64,000 nt of DNA from Methylobacterium sp. AMS5. Its GTDB lineage: Bacteria; Pseudomonadota; Alphaproteobacteria; Rhizobiales; Beijerinckiaceae. Below, piece by piece: positions 50,602 through 58,880 of the stretch. The DNA is taken from NCBI RefSeq assembly GCF_001542815.1, contig NZ_CP006992.1, forward strand, positions 2,485,501 through 2,549,500. Reading direction: 5' to 3'. Numbering within the stretch: position 1 is the first letter of the stretch; each line of letters starts with the position of its first letter. The notes below the pieces were generated by a model. That model searched no databases and was not told the origin of the DNA. It saw only the letters and a list, made by a program, of their open reading frames with translations. A program made the position numbers and the translations under genes.

Positions 50602-51228
50602 ATGAGAGATCCGGTCGATTACTTCCACAACTCGCTCGTGCCCATGGTGGTCGAGCAGTCGAGCCGCGGCGAACGCGCCTTCGACATCTACTCGCGGCTT
50701 CTGCGCGAGCGGATCATCTTCCTCACCGGTCCCGTCGAGGACCAGGGCGCGTCGCTGATCGTCGCCCAGCTTCTGTTCCTGGAAGCCGAGAACCCGAAGA
50801 AGGAAATCTCCTTCTACATCAACTCGCCCGGTGGCGTGGTGACCTCGGGCCTGTCGATCTACGACACGATGCAGTTCATCCGCTGCCCCGTCACGACGCT
50901 CTGCGTCGGCCAGGCCGCGTCGATGGGCTCGCTCCTGCTGGCCGCGGGTGAGGCCGGCCACCGCTTCGCCCTACCGAACGCCCGGATCATGGTGCACCAG
51001 CCCTCCGGCGGCTTCCAGGGTCAGGCCACCGACATCCTGATCCACGCCCGCGAGATCGAGGCGCTCAAGAAGCGCCTGAACGAGATCTACGTGAAGCATA
51101 CCGGCCGCGAGTACGAGACGATCCATCAGGCGCTCGAGCGGGACAACTTCATGACCGCCGACGCGGCCAAGGAGTTCGGCCTGATCGACGATATCCTGCA
51201 CAAGCGTCCCGAGCCGGCCGCCGCCTGA
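50602..51228 (+). CDS. clpP: ATP-dependent Clp protease proteolytic subunit
   Basis: The product has 208 residues, the normal ClpP length. The Ser-His-Asp triad is complete: S107 in [12 protein letters not shown]132 in MVHQPSGG and D181 in [13 protein letters not shown] lies upstream of the ATG. ClpP forms a double heptameric ring that degrades proteins unfolded by ClpX or ClpA. It lies 131 nt after tig and 251 nt before clpX, in the order usual for Rhizobiales. Nothing is unusual. Confidence 0.98.
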   Translation: MRDPVDYFHNSLVPMVVEQSSRGERAFDIYSRLLRERIIFLTGPVEDQGASLIVAQLLFLEAENPKKEISFYINSPGGVVTSGLSIYDTMQFIRCPVTTLCVGQAASMGSLLLAAGEAGHRFALPNARIMVHQPSGGFQGQATDILIHAREIEALKKRLNEIYVKHTGREYETIHQALERDNFMTADAAKEFGLIDDILHKRPEPAAA

Positions 51229-51374
51229 GTAGGACCAGAAACCTGAGGCGCCCCGGGGCCGCTGGCCCGACCATGTCGGGTCATGCGTCCTTTGGGCGCC
51301 CGCCCCAGCCCATAGGCCGGTTGATCCCGAGCCGGCTGCATGATTGCATCGGGATGACAGTGCCTCAATCCCGA

Positions 51375-51413
51375 CGCATCCGCCCTGTGTGACTGTTTCT
51401 TTAGGCGGATGCG
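51375..51413 (+). promoter_or_regulatory. Perfect 10-bp inverted repeat upstream of clpX
   Basis: CGCATCCGCC (51375-51384) and its exact complement (51404-51413) flank a 19-nt loop in the 251-bp clpP-clpX gap, 66 nt upstream of the clpX start. It lacks the T-tract of a terminator. It could be an operator or an mRNA leader structure. Confidence 0.35.
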
Positions 51414-51479
51414 CTTACATCGTATGAACGACGCGCGTGTCCTCCTGGCTGGGGCCGCGCCCGCGAACCGGAGACCGAC

Positions 51480-52751
51480 ATGAGCAAGACAGGCGGCAAC
51501 GACTCGAAGAGCACGCTGTACTGCTCGTTCTGCGGCAAGAGCCAGCACGAGGTTCGCAAGCTGATTGCGGGCCCGACGGTGTTCATCTGCGACGAGTGCG
51601 TCGAGCTGTGCATGGACATCATCCGCGAGGAATCGAAGTCCTCGCTGGTGAAGTCCCGCGACGGGGTGCCGACCCCCAAGGAGATCCGGCGCGTCCTCGA
51701 CGACTATGTCATCGGCCAGGACTTCGCCAAGAAGGTTCTCTCGGTCGCCGTGCACAACCACTACAAGCGGCTGGCCCACGCGACGAAGCACAACGACGTC
51801 GAACTGGCCAAATCCAACATCATGCTGATCGGGCCGACGGGCTCCGGCAAGACGCTGCTCGCGCAGACGCTCGCCCGCATCCTCGACGTGCCCTTCACCA
51901 TGGCCGACGCCACCACGCTGACCGAAGCGGGCTATGTCGGTGAGGACGTCGAGAACATCATCCTCAAGCTGCTCCAGGCCTCCGACTACAACGTCGAGCG
52001 GGCGCAGCGCGGCATCGTCTACATCGACGAGATCGACAAGATCTCCCGCAAGTCGGACAACCCCTCGATCACCCGCGACGTCTCGGGCGAGGGCGTGCAG
52101 CAGGCGCTCCTGAAGATCATGGAAGGCACCGTCGCCTCCGTGCCTCCGCAGGGCGGCCGCAAGCACCCGCAGCAGGAGTTCCTGCAGGTCGACACCACGA
52201 ACATCCTGTTCATCTGCGGCGGCGCCTTCGCGGGCCTCGAGCGCATCATCTCCCAGCGCGGCAAGGGAACCTCGATCGGCTTCGGCGCCAGCGTCCAGGC
52301 GCCCGACGATCGCCGCACCGGTGAGGTGTTCCGCTCGGTCGAACCCGAGGATCTGCTGAAGTTCGGCTTGATCCCGGAATTCGTCGGCCGTCTGCCGGTT
52401 CTGGCGACGCTGGAGGATCTCGATGAGGAGGCCCTCAAGAAGATCCTGCAGGAGCCCAAGAACGCGCTGGTCAAGCAGTACCAGCGGCTGTTCGAGATGG
52501 AGAATGTCGAGCTGACCTTCCAGGACGAGGCGCTCAGCCTCGTCGCCCGCAAGGCCATCGAGCGCAAGACCGGCGCCCGCGGCCTGCGCTCGATCCTGGA
52601 GACCATCCTCCTCGATACGATGTACGACCTGCCGGGCCTCGATTCCGTCGAGCAGGTGGTCATCGGGCCGGAGGTGGTGGAGGGCAAATCCAGGCCGCTC
52701 TTCATCCATGGCGACCGCAACAAGGAAGCCCCGGCCAGCGTCAGCGCCTGA
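51480..52751 (+). CDS. clpX: ATP-dependent Clp protease ATP-binding subunit ClpX
   Basis: The product has 423 residues. The N-terminal C4 zinc-binding domain has C15-x2-C18 and C37-x2-C40. Walker A is GPTGSGKT (118-125), Walker B is IVYIDEID, and an IGF-type loop for ClpP docking is expected in SIGFGASV. ClpX is the AAA+ unfoldase that recognises tagged substrates and feeds ClpP. A GGAG ribosome site precedes the ATG. The gene is followed by an intrinsic terminator, so lon is transcribed separately. Confidence 0.98.
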   Translation: MSKTGGNDSKSTLYCSFCGKSQHEVRKLIAGPTVFICDECVELCMDIIREESKSSLVKSRDGVPTPKEIRRVLDDYVIGQDFAKKVLSVAVHNHYKRLAHATKHNDVELAKSNIMLIGPTGSGKTLLAQTLARILDVPFTMADATTLTEAGYVGEDVENIILKLLQASDYNVERAQRGIVYIDEIDKISRKSDNPSITRDVSGEGVQQALLKIMEGTVASVPPQGGRKHPQQEFLQVDTTNILFICGGAFAGLERIISQRGKGTSIGFGASVQAPDDRRTGEVFRSVEPEDLLKFGLIPEFVGRLPVLATLEDLDEEALKKILQEPKNALVKQYQRLFEMENVELTFQDEALSLVARKAIERKTGARGLRSILETILLDTMYDLPGLDSVEQVVIGPEVVEGKSRPLFIHGDRNKEAPASVSA

Positions 52752-52765
52752 CCGGCAAACATCCG

Positions 52766-52799
52766 GGGCCGCACGGTTTTTGAGCCGGCGGCCCTTTTT
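52766..52799 (+). terminator. Intrinsic terminator of clpX
   Basis: GGGCCGC (52766-52772) pairs with GCGGCCC (52788-52794), with an inner CGG/CCG pairing, and is followed directly by TTTTT (52795-52799). It begins 14 nt after the clpX stop. Confidence 0.85.
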
Positions 52800-52819
52800 C
52801 GTTCCGGGGGGTGCCCGCG

Positions 52820-52848
52820 CTTGAAAGCGCCCGCCGCAACGACCATTT
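52820..52848 (+). promoter_or_regulatory. Heat-shock (sigma-32 type) promoter for lon
   Basis: CTTGAAAG (52820-52827) matches the sigma-32 -35 element. GACCATTT (52841-52848) matches most of the CCCCATNT -10 element. The spacing of 14 nt between TTGAAA and the -10 is within the known range. It lies downstream of the clpX terminator and about 170 nt before lon, a classic RpoH target. Confidence 0.55.
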
Positions 52849-53018
52849 CAGGCTCAACGCAGGGCTCCACGCTTCATCCCCCGAAAGGTCGGGCCCGCGC
52901 CACCAGCCGCAAACTGATTATCCGCTTCCGACCCTTCGCGGCCCGGTCGGCACCTGGCAGGATGCTTGCTCGCCGTTGAGGAGCGACTGCCCGGCGTCAA
53001 CACATAAGGGAAGAACCC

Positions 53019-55439
53019 ATGACCCAGTCGAAATCGCGCCAGCCGGTCGTTCCCGGTTCGACGGGCTCCTACGCCGTCCTGCCGCTGCGCGACATCGTCG
53101 TCTTTCCGCACATGATCGTGCCCCTGTTCGTGGGCCGCGAGAAGTCGATCCGCGCGCTCGAAGAGGCCGTGCGCTCGGACCGTCACATCCTGCTCGCGAC
53201 CCAGATCAACGCCAGCGACGACGATCCGGCCACCGACGCGATCTACACGATCGGTACGCTCGCCTCCGTGCTACAGCTCCTCAAGCTGCCCGACGGCACC
53301 GTGAAGGTGCTGGTCGAGGGCGCCGGCCGTGCGCAGATCGAGTCCTTCGTGCGCTCGGACGAGTATTACGAGGCGCAGGCTCTCACGCTCACCGATGACC
53401 TCGGCGACCGCGTCGAGGCCGAGGCGCTCGCCCGCTCGGTGATCTCCGAGTTCGAGAACTACGTAAAGCTCAACAAGAAGATCTCCCCCGAGGTCGTCTC
53501 CGCCGTCACGCAGATCGACGAGCCGTCCAAGCTCGCCGACACCGTCGGCTCGCACCTCGCGGTCAAGATCGCCGACAAGCAGGCGATCCTCGAAATCCCC
53601 ACGGTGGCGCAGCGCCTTGAGCGCGTGCTGTCGCTGATGGAGAGCGAGATCTCCGTGTTGCAGGTGGAGAAGCGCATCCGCACCCGCGTCAAGCGGCAGA
53701 TGGAGAAGACCCAGCGCGAGTACTACCTCAACGAGCAGATGAAGGCGATTCAGAAGGAACTCGGCGACGAGGATGGTCGCGACGAGCTGGCCGAGCTGGA
53801 AGACAAGATCGAGAAGACCAAGCTGACGAAGGAGGCCCGCGAGAAGGCCACCGCCGAGCTGAAGAAGCTGCGGCAGATGTCGCCGATGTCGGCCGAGGCC
53901 ACGGTCGTGCGCAACTACCTCGACTGGATGCTCGGCATCCCGTGGGGCAAGCGCTCGAAGATCAAGAAGGACCTGCTCGGGGCCCAACAGGTCCTCGACT
54001 CGGATCACTTCGGCCTCGACAAGGTCAAGGACCGGATCGTCGAGTACCTCGCCGTGCAGCAGCGGGCGAACAAGCTCACCGGCCCGATCCTCTGCCTCGT
54101 CGGCCCGCCCGGCGTCGGCAAGACCTCGCTCGGCAAGTCGATCGCCAAGGCCACGGGCCGCGAATTCGTCCGGATGTCGCTCGGCGGCGTGCGTGACGAG
54201 GCCGAGATCCGCGGTCACCGTCGGACCTATATCGGTTCGATGCCCGGCAAGATCGTCCAGTCGATGCGCAAGGCCAAGACCTCGAACCCGCTCATCCTGC
54301 TCGACGAGATCGACAAGATGGGCATGGACTTCCGCGGCGATCCGTCTGCGGCGCTCCTCGAGGTTCTCGATCCGGAGCAGAACGCGACCTTCAATGACCA
54401 TTACCTCGAGGTCGATTACGACCTGTCGAACGTGATGTTCGTGACGACGGCGAACACGCTCAACATCCCCGGCCCGCTCATGGACCGGATGGAGGTGATC
54501 CGTATCGCCGGCTACACCGAGGAGGAGAAGCTCCAGATCGCCCGTCGTCACTTGATCCCCGAGGCGGTCAAGAAGCACGGGCTCACCCCCGACGAGTGGT
54601 CGATCACCGATGACGGCCTGATGATGCTCATCCGCCGCTACACGCGGGAGGCGGGCGTCCGCAACCTGGAGCGCGAGATCTCCAACCTGATCCGTAAGGC
54701 GGTGAAGGAGATCCTGATCACCAAGGTGAAGCAGGTCGAGGCCAACCCCGAGACGCTGCCGGAATTCTTGGGGCCCCCGAAGTTCCGCTACGGCGAGATC
54801 GACGCGGACGATCAGGTCGGCGTGGTCACGGGTCTGGCCTGGACCGAGGTGGGCGGCGAGTTGCTGACCATCGAGGGCGTCATGATGCCCGGCAAGGGCA
54901 AGATGACGGTCACGGGCAACCTGCGCGACGTGATGAAGGAATCGATTTCGGCGGCGGCGTCCTACGTCCGCTCGCGGGCCATCGATTTCGGCATCGAGCC
55001 GCCGCTGTTCGAGCGCCGGGACATCCACGTCCACGTTCCGGAGGGGGCGACCCCGAAGGACGGTCCGTCGGCCGGCATCGCCATGGCCACCGCGATCATC
55101 TCGACGCTCACCGGCATCCCGGTGCGCCGCGATGTGGCGATGACCGGCGAGGTGACCCTGCGCGGTCGCGTCCTGCCGATCGGCGGCCTGAAGGAGAAGC
55201 TGCTCGCCGCACTCCGCGGCGGCATCAAGACGGTGATGATCCCGGAAGAGAACGCCAAGGACATCGCCGAGGTGCCCGACAGCGTGAAGAACGGTCTGGA
55301 GATCATCCCCGTCTCGCGGATGGATCAGGTGCTGCAGCACGCCCTCGTGCGCCAGCCCGAGCCCATCGAGTGGGACGAACCCCTCCCGGCCAAAACGCCG
55401 AAGCGGGATGAGGACGGCGCGGCGGTCCTCGCCCACTGA
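53019..55439 (+). CDS. lon: ATP-dependent protease Lon
   Basis: The product has 806 residues, the normal length for LonA. AAGGGAAGAA precedes the ATG. The N-terminal substrate-binding domain begins at YAVLPLRDIVVFPHM. The AAA+ module has Walker A GPPGVGKTSLG starting near residue 362 and Walker B LILLDEIDKMG. The C-terminal protease domain carries the Ser-Lys dyad: S684 in PKDGPSAG and K727 in GGLKEKLLAA. Lon is a cytoplasmic homohexamer that degrades misfolded and regulatory proteins. It has its own heat-shock-type promoter and a strong terminator, so it is a single-gene unit. Confidence 0.98.
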   Translation: MTQSKSRQPVVPGSTGSYAVLPLRDIVVFPHMIVPLFVGREKSIRALEEAVRSDRHILLATQINASDDDPATDAIYTIGTLASVLQLLKLPDGTVKVLVEGAGRAQIESFVRSDEYYEAQALTLTDDLGDRVEAEALARSVISEFENYVKLNKKISPEVVSAVTQIDEPSKLADTVGSHLAVKIADKQAILEIPTVAQRLERVLSLMESEISVLQVEKRIRTRVKRQMEKTQREYYLNEQMKAIQKELGDEDGRDELAELEDKIEKTKLTKEAREKATAELKKLRQMSPMSAEATVVRNYLDWMLGIPWGKRSKIKKDLLGAQQVLDSDHFGLDKVKDRIVEYLAVQQRANKLTGPILCLVGPPGVGKTSLGKSIAKATGREFVRMSLGGVRDEAEIRGHRRTYIGSMPGKIVQSMRKAKTSNPLILLDEIDKMGMDFRGDPSAALLEVLDPEQNATFNDHYLEVDYDLSNVMFVTTANTLNIPGPLMDRMEVIRIAGYTEEEKLQIARRHLIPEAVKKHGLTPDEWSITDDGLMMLIRRYTREAGVRNLEREISNLIRKAVKEILITKVKQVEANPETLPEFLGPPKFRYGEIDADDQVGVVTGLAWTEVGGELLTIEGVMMPGKGKMTVTGNLRDVMKESISAAASYVRSRAIDFGIEPPLFERRDIHVHVPEGATPKDGPSAGIAMATAIISTLTGIPVRRDVAMTGEVTLRGRVLPIGGLKEKLLAALRGGIKTVMIPEENAKDIAEVPDSVKNGLEIIPVSRMDQVLQHALVRQPEPIEWDEPLPAKTPKRDEDGAAVLAH

Positions 55440-55464
55440 TCCTCTCGCCCGTATCGAACGGACG

Positions 55465-55496
55465 AAGCCCCCGGAGCGCCGCTCCGGGGGCTTTTT
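55465..55496 (+). terminator. Intrinsic terminator of lon
   Basis: AGCCCCCGGAGC (55466-55477) and its perfect complement (55481-55492) form a 12-bp GC-rich stem with a 3-nt loop, running into a T-tract (55492-55496). It lies 26 nt after the lon stop. Confidence 0.95.
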
Positions 55497-55576
55497 CGTG
55501 CGCCAGTCAGGGGAAGAGCGCGAGCCCGGCCTTGCGCAGCCGCAATCCCTTCCGTAACGCTTCGCGGCGCCGGTTC

Positions 55577-55652
55577 GGGCGGTTAGCTCAGTTGGTAGAG
55601 CGTCTCCTTTACACGGAGAGGGTCGGGGGTTCGAGTCCCTCACCGCCCACCA
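55577..55652 (+). tRNA. tRNA-Val (anticodon UAC)
   Basis: The 76-nt sequence has acceptor strands GGGCGGT (55577-55583) and ACCGCCC (55642-55648), discriminator A and an encoded CCA. The anticodon stem TCTCC/GGAGA encloses loop TTTACAC, giving anticodon TAC. The D arm (TAGCTCAGTTGGTAGA) and T arm (GGTTCGAGTCC) are standard. A TTGCGC box at 55532-55537 is the only upstream -35 candidate; its -10 is poor. Confidence 0.97.
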
Positions 55653-55799
55653 ATCCGGAAGCAGGATGGTCCAGAGGCGGCCGTGATGATGCGTGCCGGC
55701 CCGGATGGGTGTCTCCCGCCGGAACATCCTTGTCGAGAAGTTCGTCCGCGATGGATGCGGGCATGCTCCTTGGCTGAACATTCCGCTCAGGAATCATGC

Positions 55800-55872
55800 G
55801 GACGAACCGCATTATCCGGTGCAGGCGAACACTGAGTGTCTCTCAAAAAGCTCCCGCCGCGCTGTCATCGCC
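55800..55872 (-). repeat. Degraded copy B of the dispersed intergenic repeat
   Basis: Read on the minus strand this matches the repeat at 42.6 kb. GACGAACCG (55801-55809) and GTGTCTCTC (55836-55844) are 26 nt apart here and 27 nt apart in the complement of copy A, and the following AAAAAGCTCCCGCCGCGC aligns with CAAAACTCCCGCTGCGC. The palindromic arms have decayed. The surrounding gap from 55653 to 56683 is gene-poor and holds only this and two doubtful small ORFs. Confidence 0.5.
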
Positions 55873-55951
55873 AGAACGAGTACGGTCAGAGACCCGGCGT
55901 TTCGTGAGGCACTCTGAAACCAGAGGCCCCCTCCGCGTTCCTCGTTCAGAC

Positions 55952-56074
55952 ATGAGCGGGAAGCGACATGGAAGGTGGGCTGACTGGCTCGGTCTCATCG
56001 CCGGCATCCTGGGGTTGAGCGGCGTCGGCTATCTGTTTGCGGCCTGGGCGAAGGCGCGGAGGGAGCCGCTCTGA
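55952..56074 (+). CDS. Possible small single-pass membrane protein
   Basis: This is a 40-residue ORF. A charged N-terminus (MSGKRHGRW) is followed by one hydrophobic segment of about 20 residues (LGLIAGILGLSGVGYLFAAW) and a basic tail, consistent with a single membrane helix. There is no clear ribosome site, and the neighbouring sequence contains repeat remnants, so it may not be translated. The same frame is open farther upstream, but that part reads as noise. Confidence 0.35.
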   Translation: MSGKRHGRWADWLGLIAGILGLSGVGYLFAAWAKARREPL

Positions 56075-56120
56075 AACCTGTCGCACCGTAGGGGAGGGGC
56101 CCTGGACCCTGCCGCGCGGT

Positions 56121-56357
56121 TCACCTCGAAGCGAGCGACGCCTGCCGATGGCGCGGGTCGTAGCGGTTCGACGGATCCCGCGCTGCCGCATTGTCATTGT
56201 CGCCGGGCTGAAGGCTCGTGTTTCCGGCCCGGTCAGTCTTCGCTTTCCCGCGCAGCAACAGCGGCACGATGCGCGTCGAGCGTCGGTGGATCCAGGCCTC
56301 GTGCCGGCGGCGCAGGGGACGTCCGTACTGGACGGTTTCTCTTCCACACATGGTCAT
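56121..56357 (-). CDS. Possible small hypothetical protein, basic and disordered
   Basis: This is a 78-residue minus-strand ORF with mostly G/C third positions, better than random for the gap. It is Arg-rich (RPLRRRHEAW, RIVPLLLRGKAK), with a polar stretch around GDNDNAAARD. ATG 56351 is an alternative start with a GAAG ribosome site 7 nt upstream. No known domain is recognised. Confidence 0.35.
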   Translation of the reverse strand: MTMCGRETVQYGRPLRRRHEAWIHRRSTRIVPLLLRGKAKTDRAGNTSLQPGDNDNAAARDPSNRYDPRHRQASLASR

Positions 56358-56683
56358 TCTTCACGGTGACATCTGACTGACGGGCCCCGGACGCTAACCG
56401 CGAACTGTCTCGACGCATTGACTGGGCGTCCCAAAATTCGCGCCGCAGCGCTTTGCCGCACGGTCGCGACGCGGTTGCAACGCGATCAAGGCCTGGTCTG
56501 ATCAGCTGCGGCACCCGCATCGGCGATGAAACGCCTACATTCGACGCAGTTTTTTTGCACTGCCGAAGCGCCGATGCGGATGAATTGCCCCGGCTGAGCC
56601 GCTCAACCCTTTGGTGCAGAAGAAGGCGCATGTCGGCGCCCGCTGCGTTGCGCCGGTTCGACAGAGGGTACCGGCGCGCCGGA

Positions 56684-57922
56684 ATGACGGATTTTCTGTT
56701 CGTTCACGACCACTTCCCAGGGCCGTTCGGCTTTCTTGCCGAGGCGCTGATGGATCGAGGACATCGCTGCGCGGCGATCGCCGGAGAGGCGGCACCGGGC
56801 TTGGCCGGCTTGCCGATCCTGCGGTGGCGTCCGGGGCGGAAGGTGACGCCGGGCCTGTTCCCGCTGGCCCATCCGACCGAATCGGCGTTCATCAACGCCA
56901 CCGCCGCCCTGCGATGCGCCCTCGAATTGCGCAAGCACGGCTTCGATCCGGGCGTCATCGTCGGGCATCCGGGGCGCGGGGAATCGCTGCTGCTCAACCA
57001 AGTGTTCCCCCGCGCGCGTCGGCTCGCCTATGCGCCGTATTACCGGGCGGACGGGGATGCGCTCGGCTTCGATTCCGAGTGGACGCGCCCCCCAAACCTC
57101 GAAGACCGCGTACGCGACCGCGCCGGGAACGCGGCGCTGGCCATGGCCTATGCCGAGGCCGAACGGCTGGTCTGCCCGACGGAGTTCCAGCGCAGCCTGC
57201 TGCCGGCGGGTTTGCGGGCGCAGGCCAGCGTGATTCACGAAGGCATCGATACGGACGAGGTCCGTTACGACCCCCATGCCGTCGTGCAACTGCCGAACGG
57301 GCGCAAGCTGACCAAGGCCCGGCCGGTCATCACCTTCATCGCCCGGCAATTGGAGCCGCTGCGCGGTTTCCCGACCTTCATGCGCGCTCTGCCGGCGCTG
57401 CTCGAAGCCGTGCCCCAGGCCGAGATTCTGGTGGTCGGGAGCGACGGGCGCCGTGATGCCGCGGCAAAGGGGGCCCAACCCCAGACGTGGAAGGAGCGCC
57501 TGCTGGCCGAGCTGGACGGCCGGCTCGATCGCGATCGCCTCCACTTTCTCCCCCGCCTCACGCATGAGGAAATGGTGGCCGCCCTCTCCGTGGCTACGGC
57601 GCATGTCGCCTACACCTATCCCTTCTCGCTCTCGCGGGTCTTCCTGAAGGCGATGGCATGCGAATGCCTCGTGATCGCCTCGGACACCGCGCCGGTGCGG
57701 GAGGTGGTGCGGGACGGGGTGAACGGGATCGTCCGCGATTTCTTCGATGCCGACGCGCTGGCGGAGGCGCTCATCGATGCCTGCCGCGCGCCCGAACGGT
57801 GGCGGCCCCTGCGGGAGGCGGCCCGGCGAACGGTGATCGAGCGCTACGACCGGCGGCGTCACTGCTTGCCGACCTGGCTCGCGCTCCTGAGCTACCTTGC
57901 CGACGCGCCGGCCCGTGCCTGA
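56684..57922 (+). CDS. Glycosyltransferase, family 1/4-like
   Basis: The product has 412 residues. The frame extends upstream to 56453, but MTDFLFVHDHFPGPFGFLA at 56684 is a natural N-terminus for a GT-B enzyme; ATG 56630 is a less likely alternative. The N-terminal half has the acceptor-domain pattern with HPGRGESLLLNQVFP. The C-terminal half carries ITFIARQLEPLRGFPTF, a nucleotide-sugar site ending in the YTYPFSLSRVFLKAMACECL region, and a DTAPVREVV motif, as in Glycos_transf_1. It probably transfers a sugar from an NDP donor to a surface polysaccharide or lipid; donor and acceptor are unknown. It stands alone, is convergent with the EgtD-like gene (10 nt apart), and lies 5.9 kb before a polysaccharide-export permease. 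Confidence 0.85.
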   Translation: MTDFLFVHDHFPGPFGFLAEALMDRGHRCAAIAGEAAPGLAGLPILRWRPGRKVTPGLFPLAHPTESAFINATAALRCALELRKHGFDPGVIVGHPGRGESLLLNQVFPRARRLAYAPYYRADGDALGFDSEWTRPPNLEDRVRDRAGNAALAMAYAEAERLVCPTEFQRSLLPAGLRAQASVIHEGIDTDEVRYDPHAVVQLPNGRKLTKARPVITFIARQLEPLRGFPTFMRALPALLEAVPQAEILVVGSDGRRDAAAKGAQPQTWKERLLAELDGRLDRDRLHFLPRLTHEEMVAALSVATAHVAYTYPFSLSRVFLKAMACECLVIASDTAPVREVVRDGVNGIVRDFFDADALAEALIDACRAPERWRPLREAARRTVIERYDRRRHCLPTWLALLSYLADAPARA

Positions 57923-57932
57923 GCGCCGCGGG

Positions 57933-58880
57933 CTATGGCGCCTGGAACAGGTGAAGGCTGAAGCCGCTATCCTCGTCGACCCAGAGGCGGACCGGCTCCC
58001 AGCCCTGCGCCGAGGCCAGGGTCCGAAACGTGTCCGGCGCGTATTTATGGGAGGTGTCGGTGCGGATGCTCTCGCCGGGCGCGAAGCGGATCGTCCGGTC
58101 GCCGAGCCGGTAGGCGCCGGTCCGGGTTGCCACCAGATGGGCTTCCACCCGGAACGGGTCGTCGGCAAGCCGTGCCTCGTGACGGAAATTCCCCCGGTCG
58201 AAATCGCTACCGAGTTCCCGGTTCATCCGCTCGATCAGGTTGAGGTGCAGCGCGGCCATCAGGCCGCCCGCCGCCCCATAGGCGCGGCGCAGGCGGGCCG
58301 GATCGTGCGTCGGATCGGCCCCGACCAGGAAGTGGCTCGGCCCCAGCGTATCCCGCGCCCGCGCCAGGAAGCCCTCCGCCTGTTCCGGCGTGAAGTTGCC
58401 GATGCTGGTGCCGGGAAAGAAGCCGAGGACCGGCGGCACAGCGGCTCCCGGCGGCAGGCGGATCGGCTTGGAGTAATCGGCGCAGACCGGAAGCATCGGC
58501 ACGTCCGGATAATCCGGGGCGAGGCGCGCGATCGCCGCTTCGAGATAGGCCCCGGAAATGTCGAGGGCGAGGTAGGCGGCCGGCGCCTCCAGGGCGTCGA
58601 GCAGGGTGCGGATCTTCCGGCTCGCGCCGCTGCCGAACTCCACGACGCTGACGCCCGGGCCGACCAGCGCTGCCACCTCTGCCGCGACCCGCGGCAGAAG
58701 CGCCATTTCCCGCTTCGTCGGGTAGTAGTCCGGATGCGCGCAGATTCGGTCGAACAGATCCGAACCGCTCTCGTCCCAGAGGTATTTTCCGGGCAGGGTC
58801 TTCACCGCGCCCGAGAGGCCGGCGAGGGCGTCCCGAAGGAACTCGGCGCGCTCGCTGGCCGCTGCCTCCGCCGCGCTCAT
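57933..58880 (-). CDS. EgtD-family amino-acid N-alpha-methyltransferase (altered specificity residues)
   Basis: The product has 315 residues, the normal EgtD length. Family signatures are clear: KYLWDESGSDLFDRIC (32-47), DYYPTKREM (51-59), SAM motif VEFGSGASRKIRTLL (80-94) and FFPGTSIGNF (154-163). EgtD makes hercynine from histidine by three N-methylations, the first step of ergothioneine synthesis. Here the usual I-E-M-H-L reads V-E-A-H-L (A247) and the usual T-E-x-S-x-K-Y reads T-D-T-S-H-K-Y (D275). As I recall, these positions (M252 and E282 in mycobacterial EgtD) control His versus Trp choice. The start overlaps the upstream methyltransferase stop by 4 nt (ATGA). No EgtB sulfoxide synthase is in the window. 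It could still be a true histidine enzyme, but another amino acid is plausible. Confidence 0.85.
   Translation of the reverse strand: MSAAEAAASERAEFLRDALAGLSGAVKTLPGKYLWDESGSDLFDRICAHPDYYPTKREMALLPRVAAEVAALVGPGVSVVEFGSGASRKIRTLLDALEAPAAYLALDISGAYLEAAIARLAPDYPDVPMLPVCADYSKPIRLPPGAAVPPVLGFFPGTSIGNFTPEQAEGFLARARDTLGPSHFLVGADPTHDPARLRRAYGAAGGLMAALHLNLIERMNRELGSDFDRGNFRHEARLADDPFRVEAHLVATRTGAYRLGDRTIRFAPGESIRTDTSHKYAPDTFRTLASAQGWEPVRLWVDEDSGFSLHLFQAP

Noticed and set aside
57923..57941. Possible bidirectional terminator between the glycosyltransferase and the EgtD-like gene
   Set aside because: The stem is only 5 bp over a 9-nt loop, with no T-tract on either side.
57933..58880. Naming the gene egtD outright and calling an ergothioneine operon
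   Set aside because: No EgtB-type sulfoxide synthase or other ergothioneine gene is in the window, and two positions tied to histidine choice are altered, so only the family is assigned.
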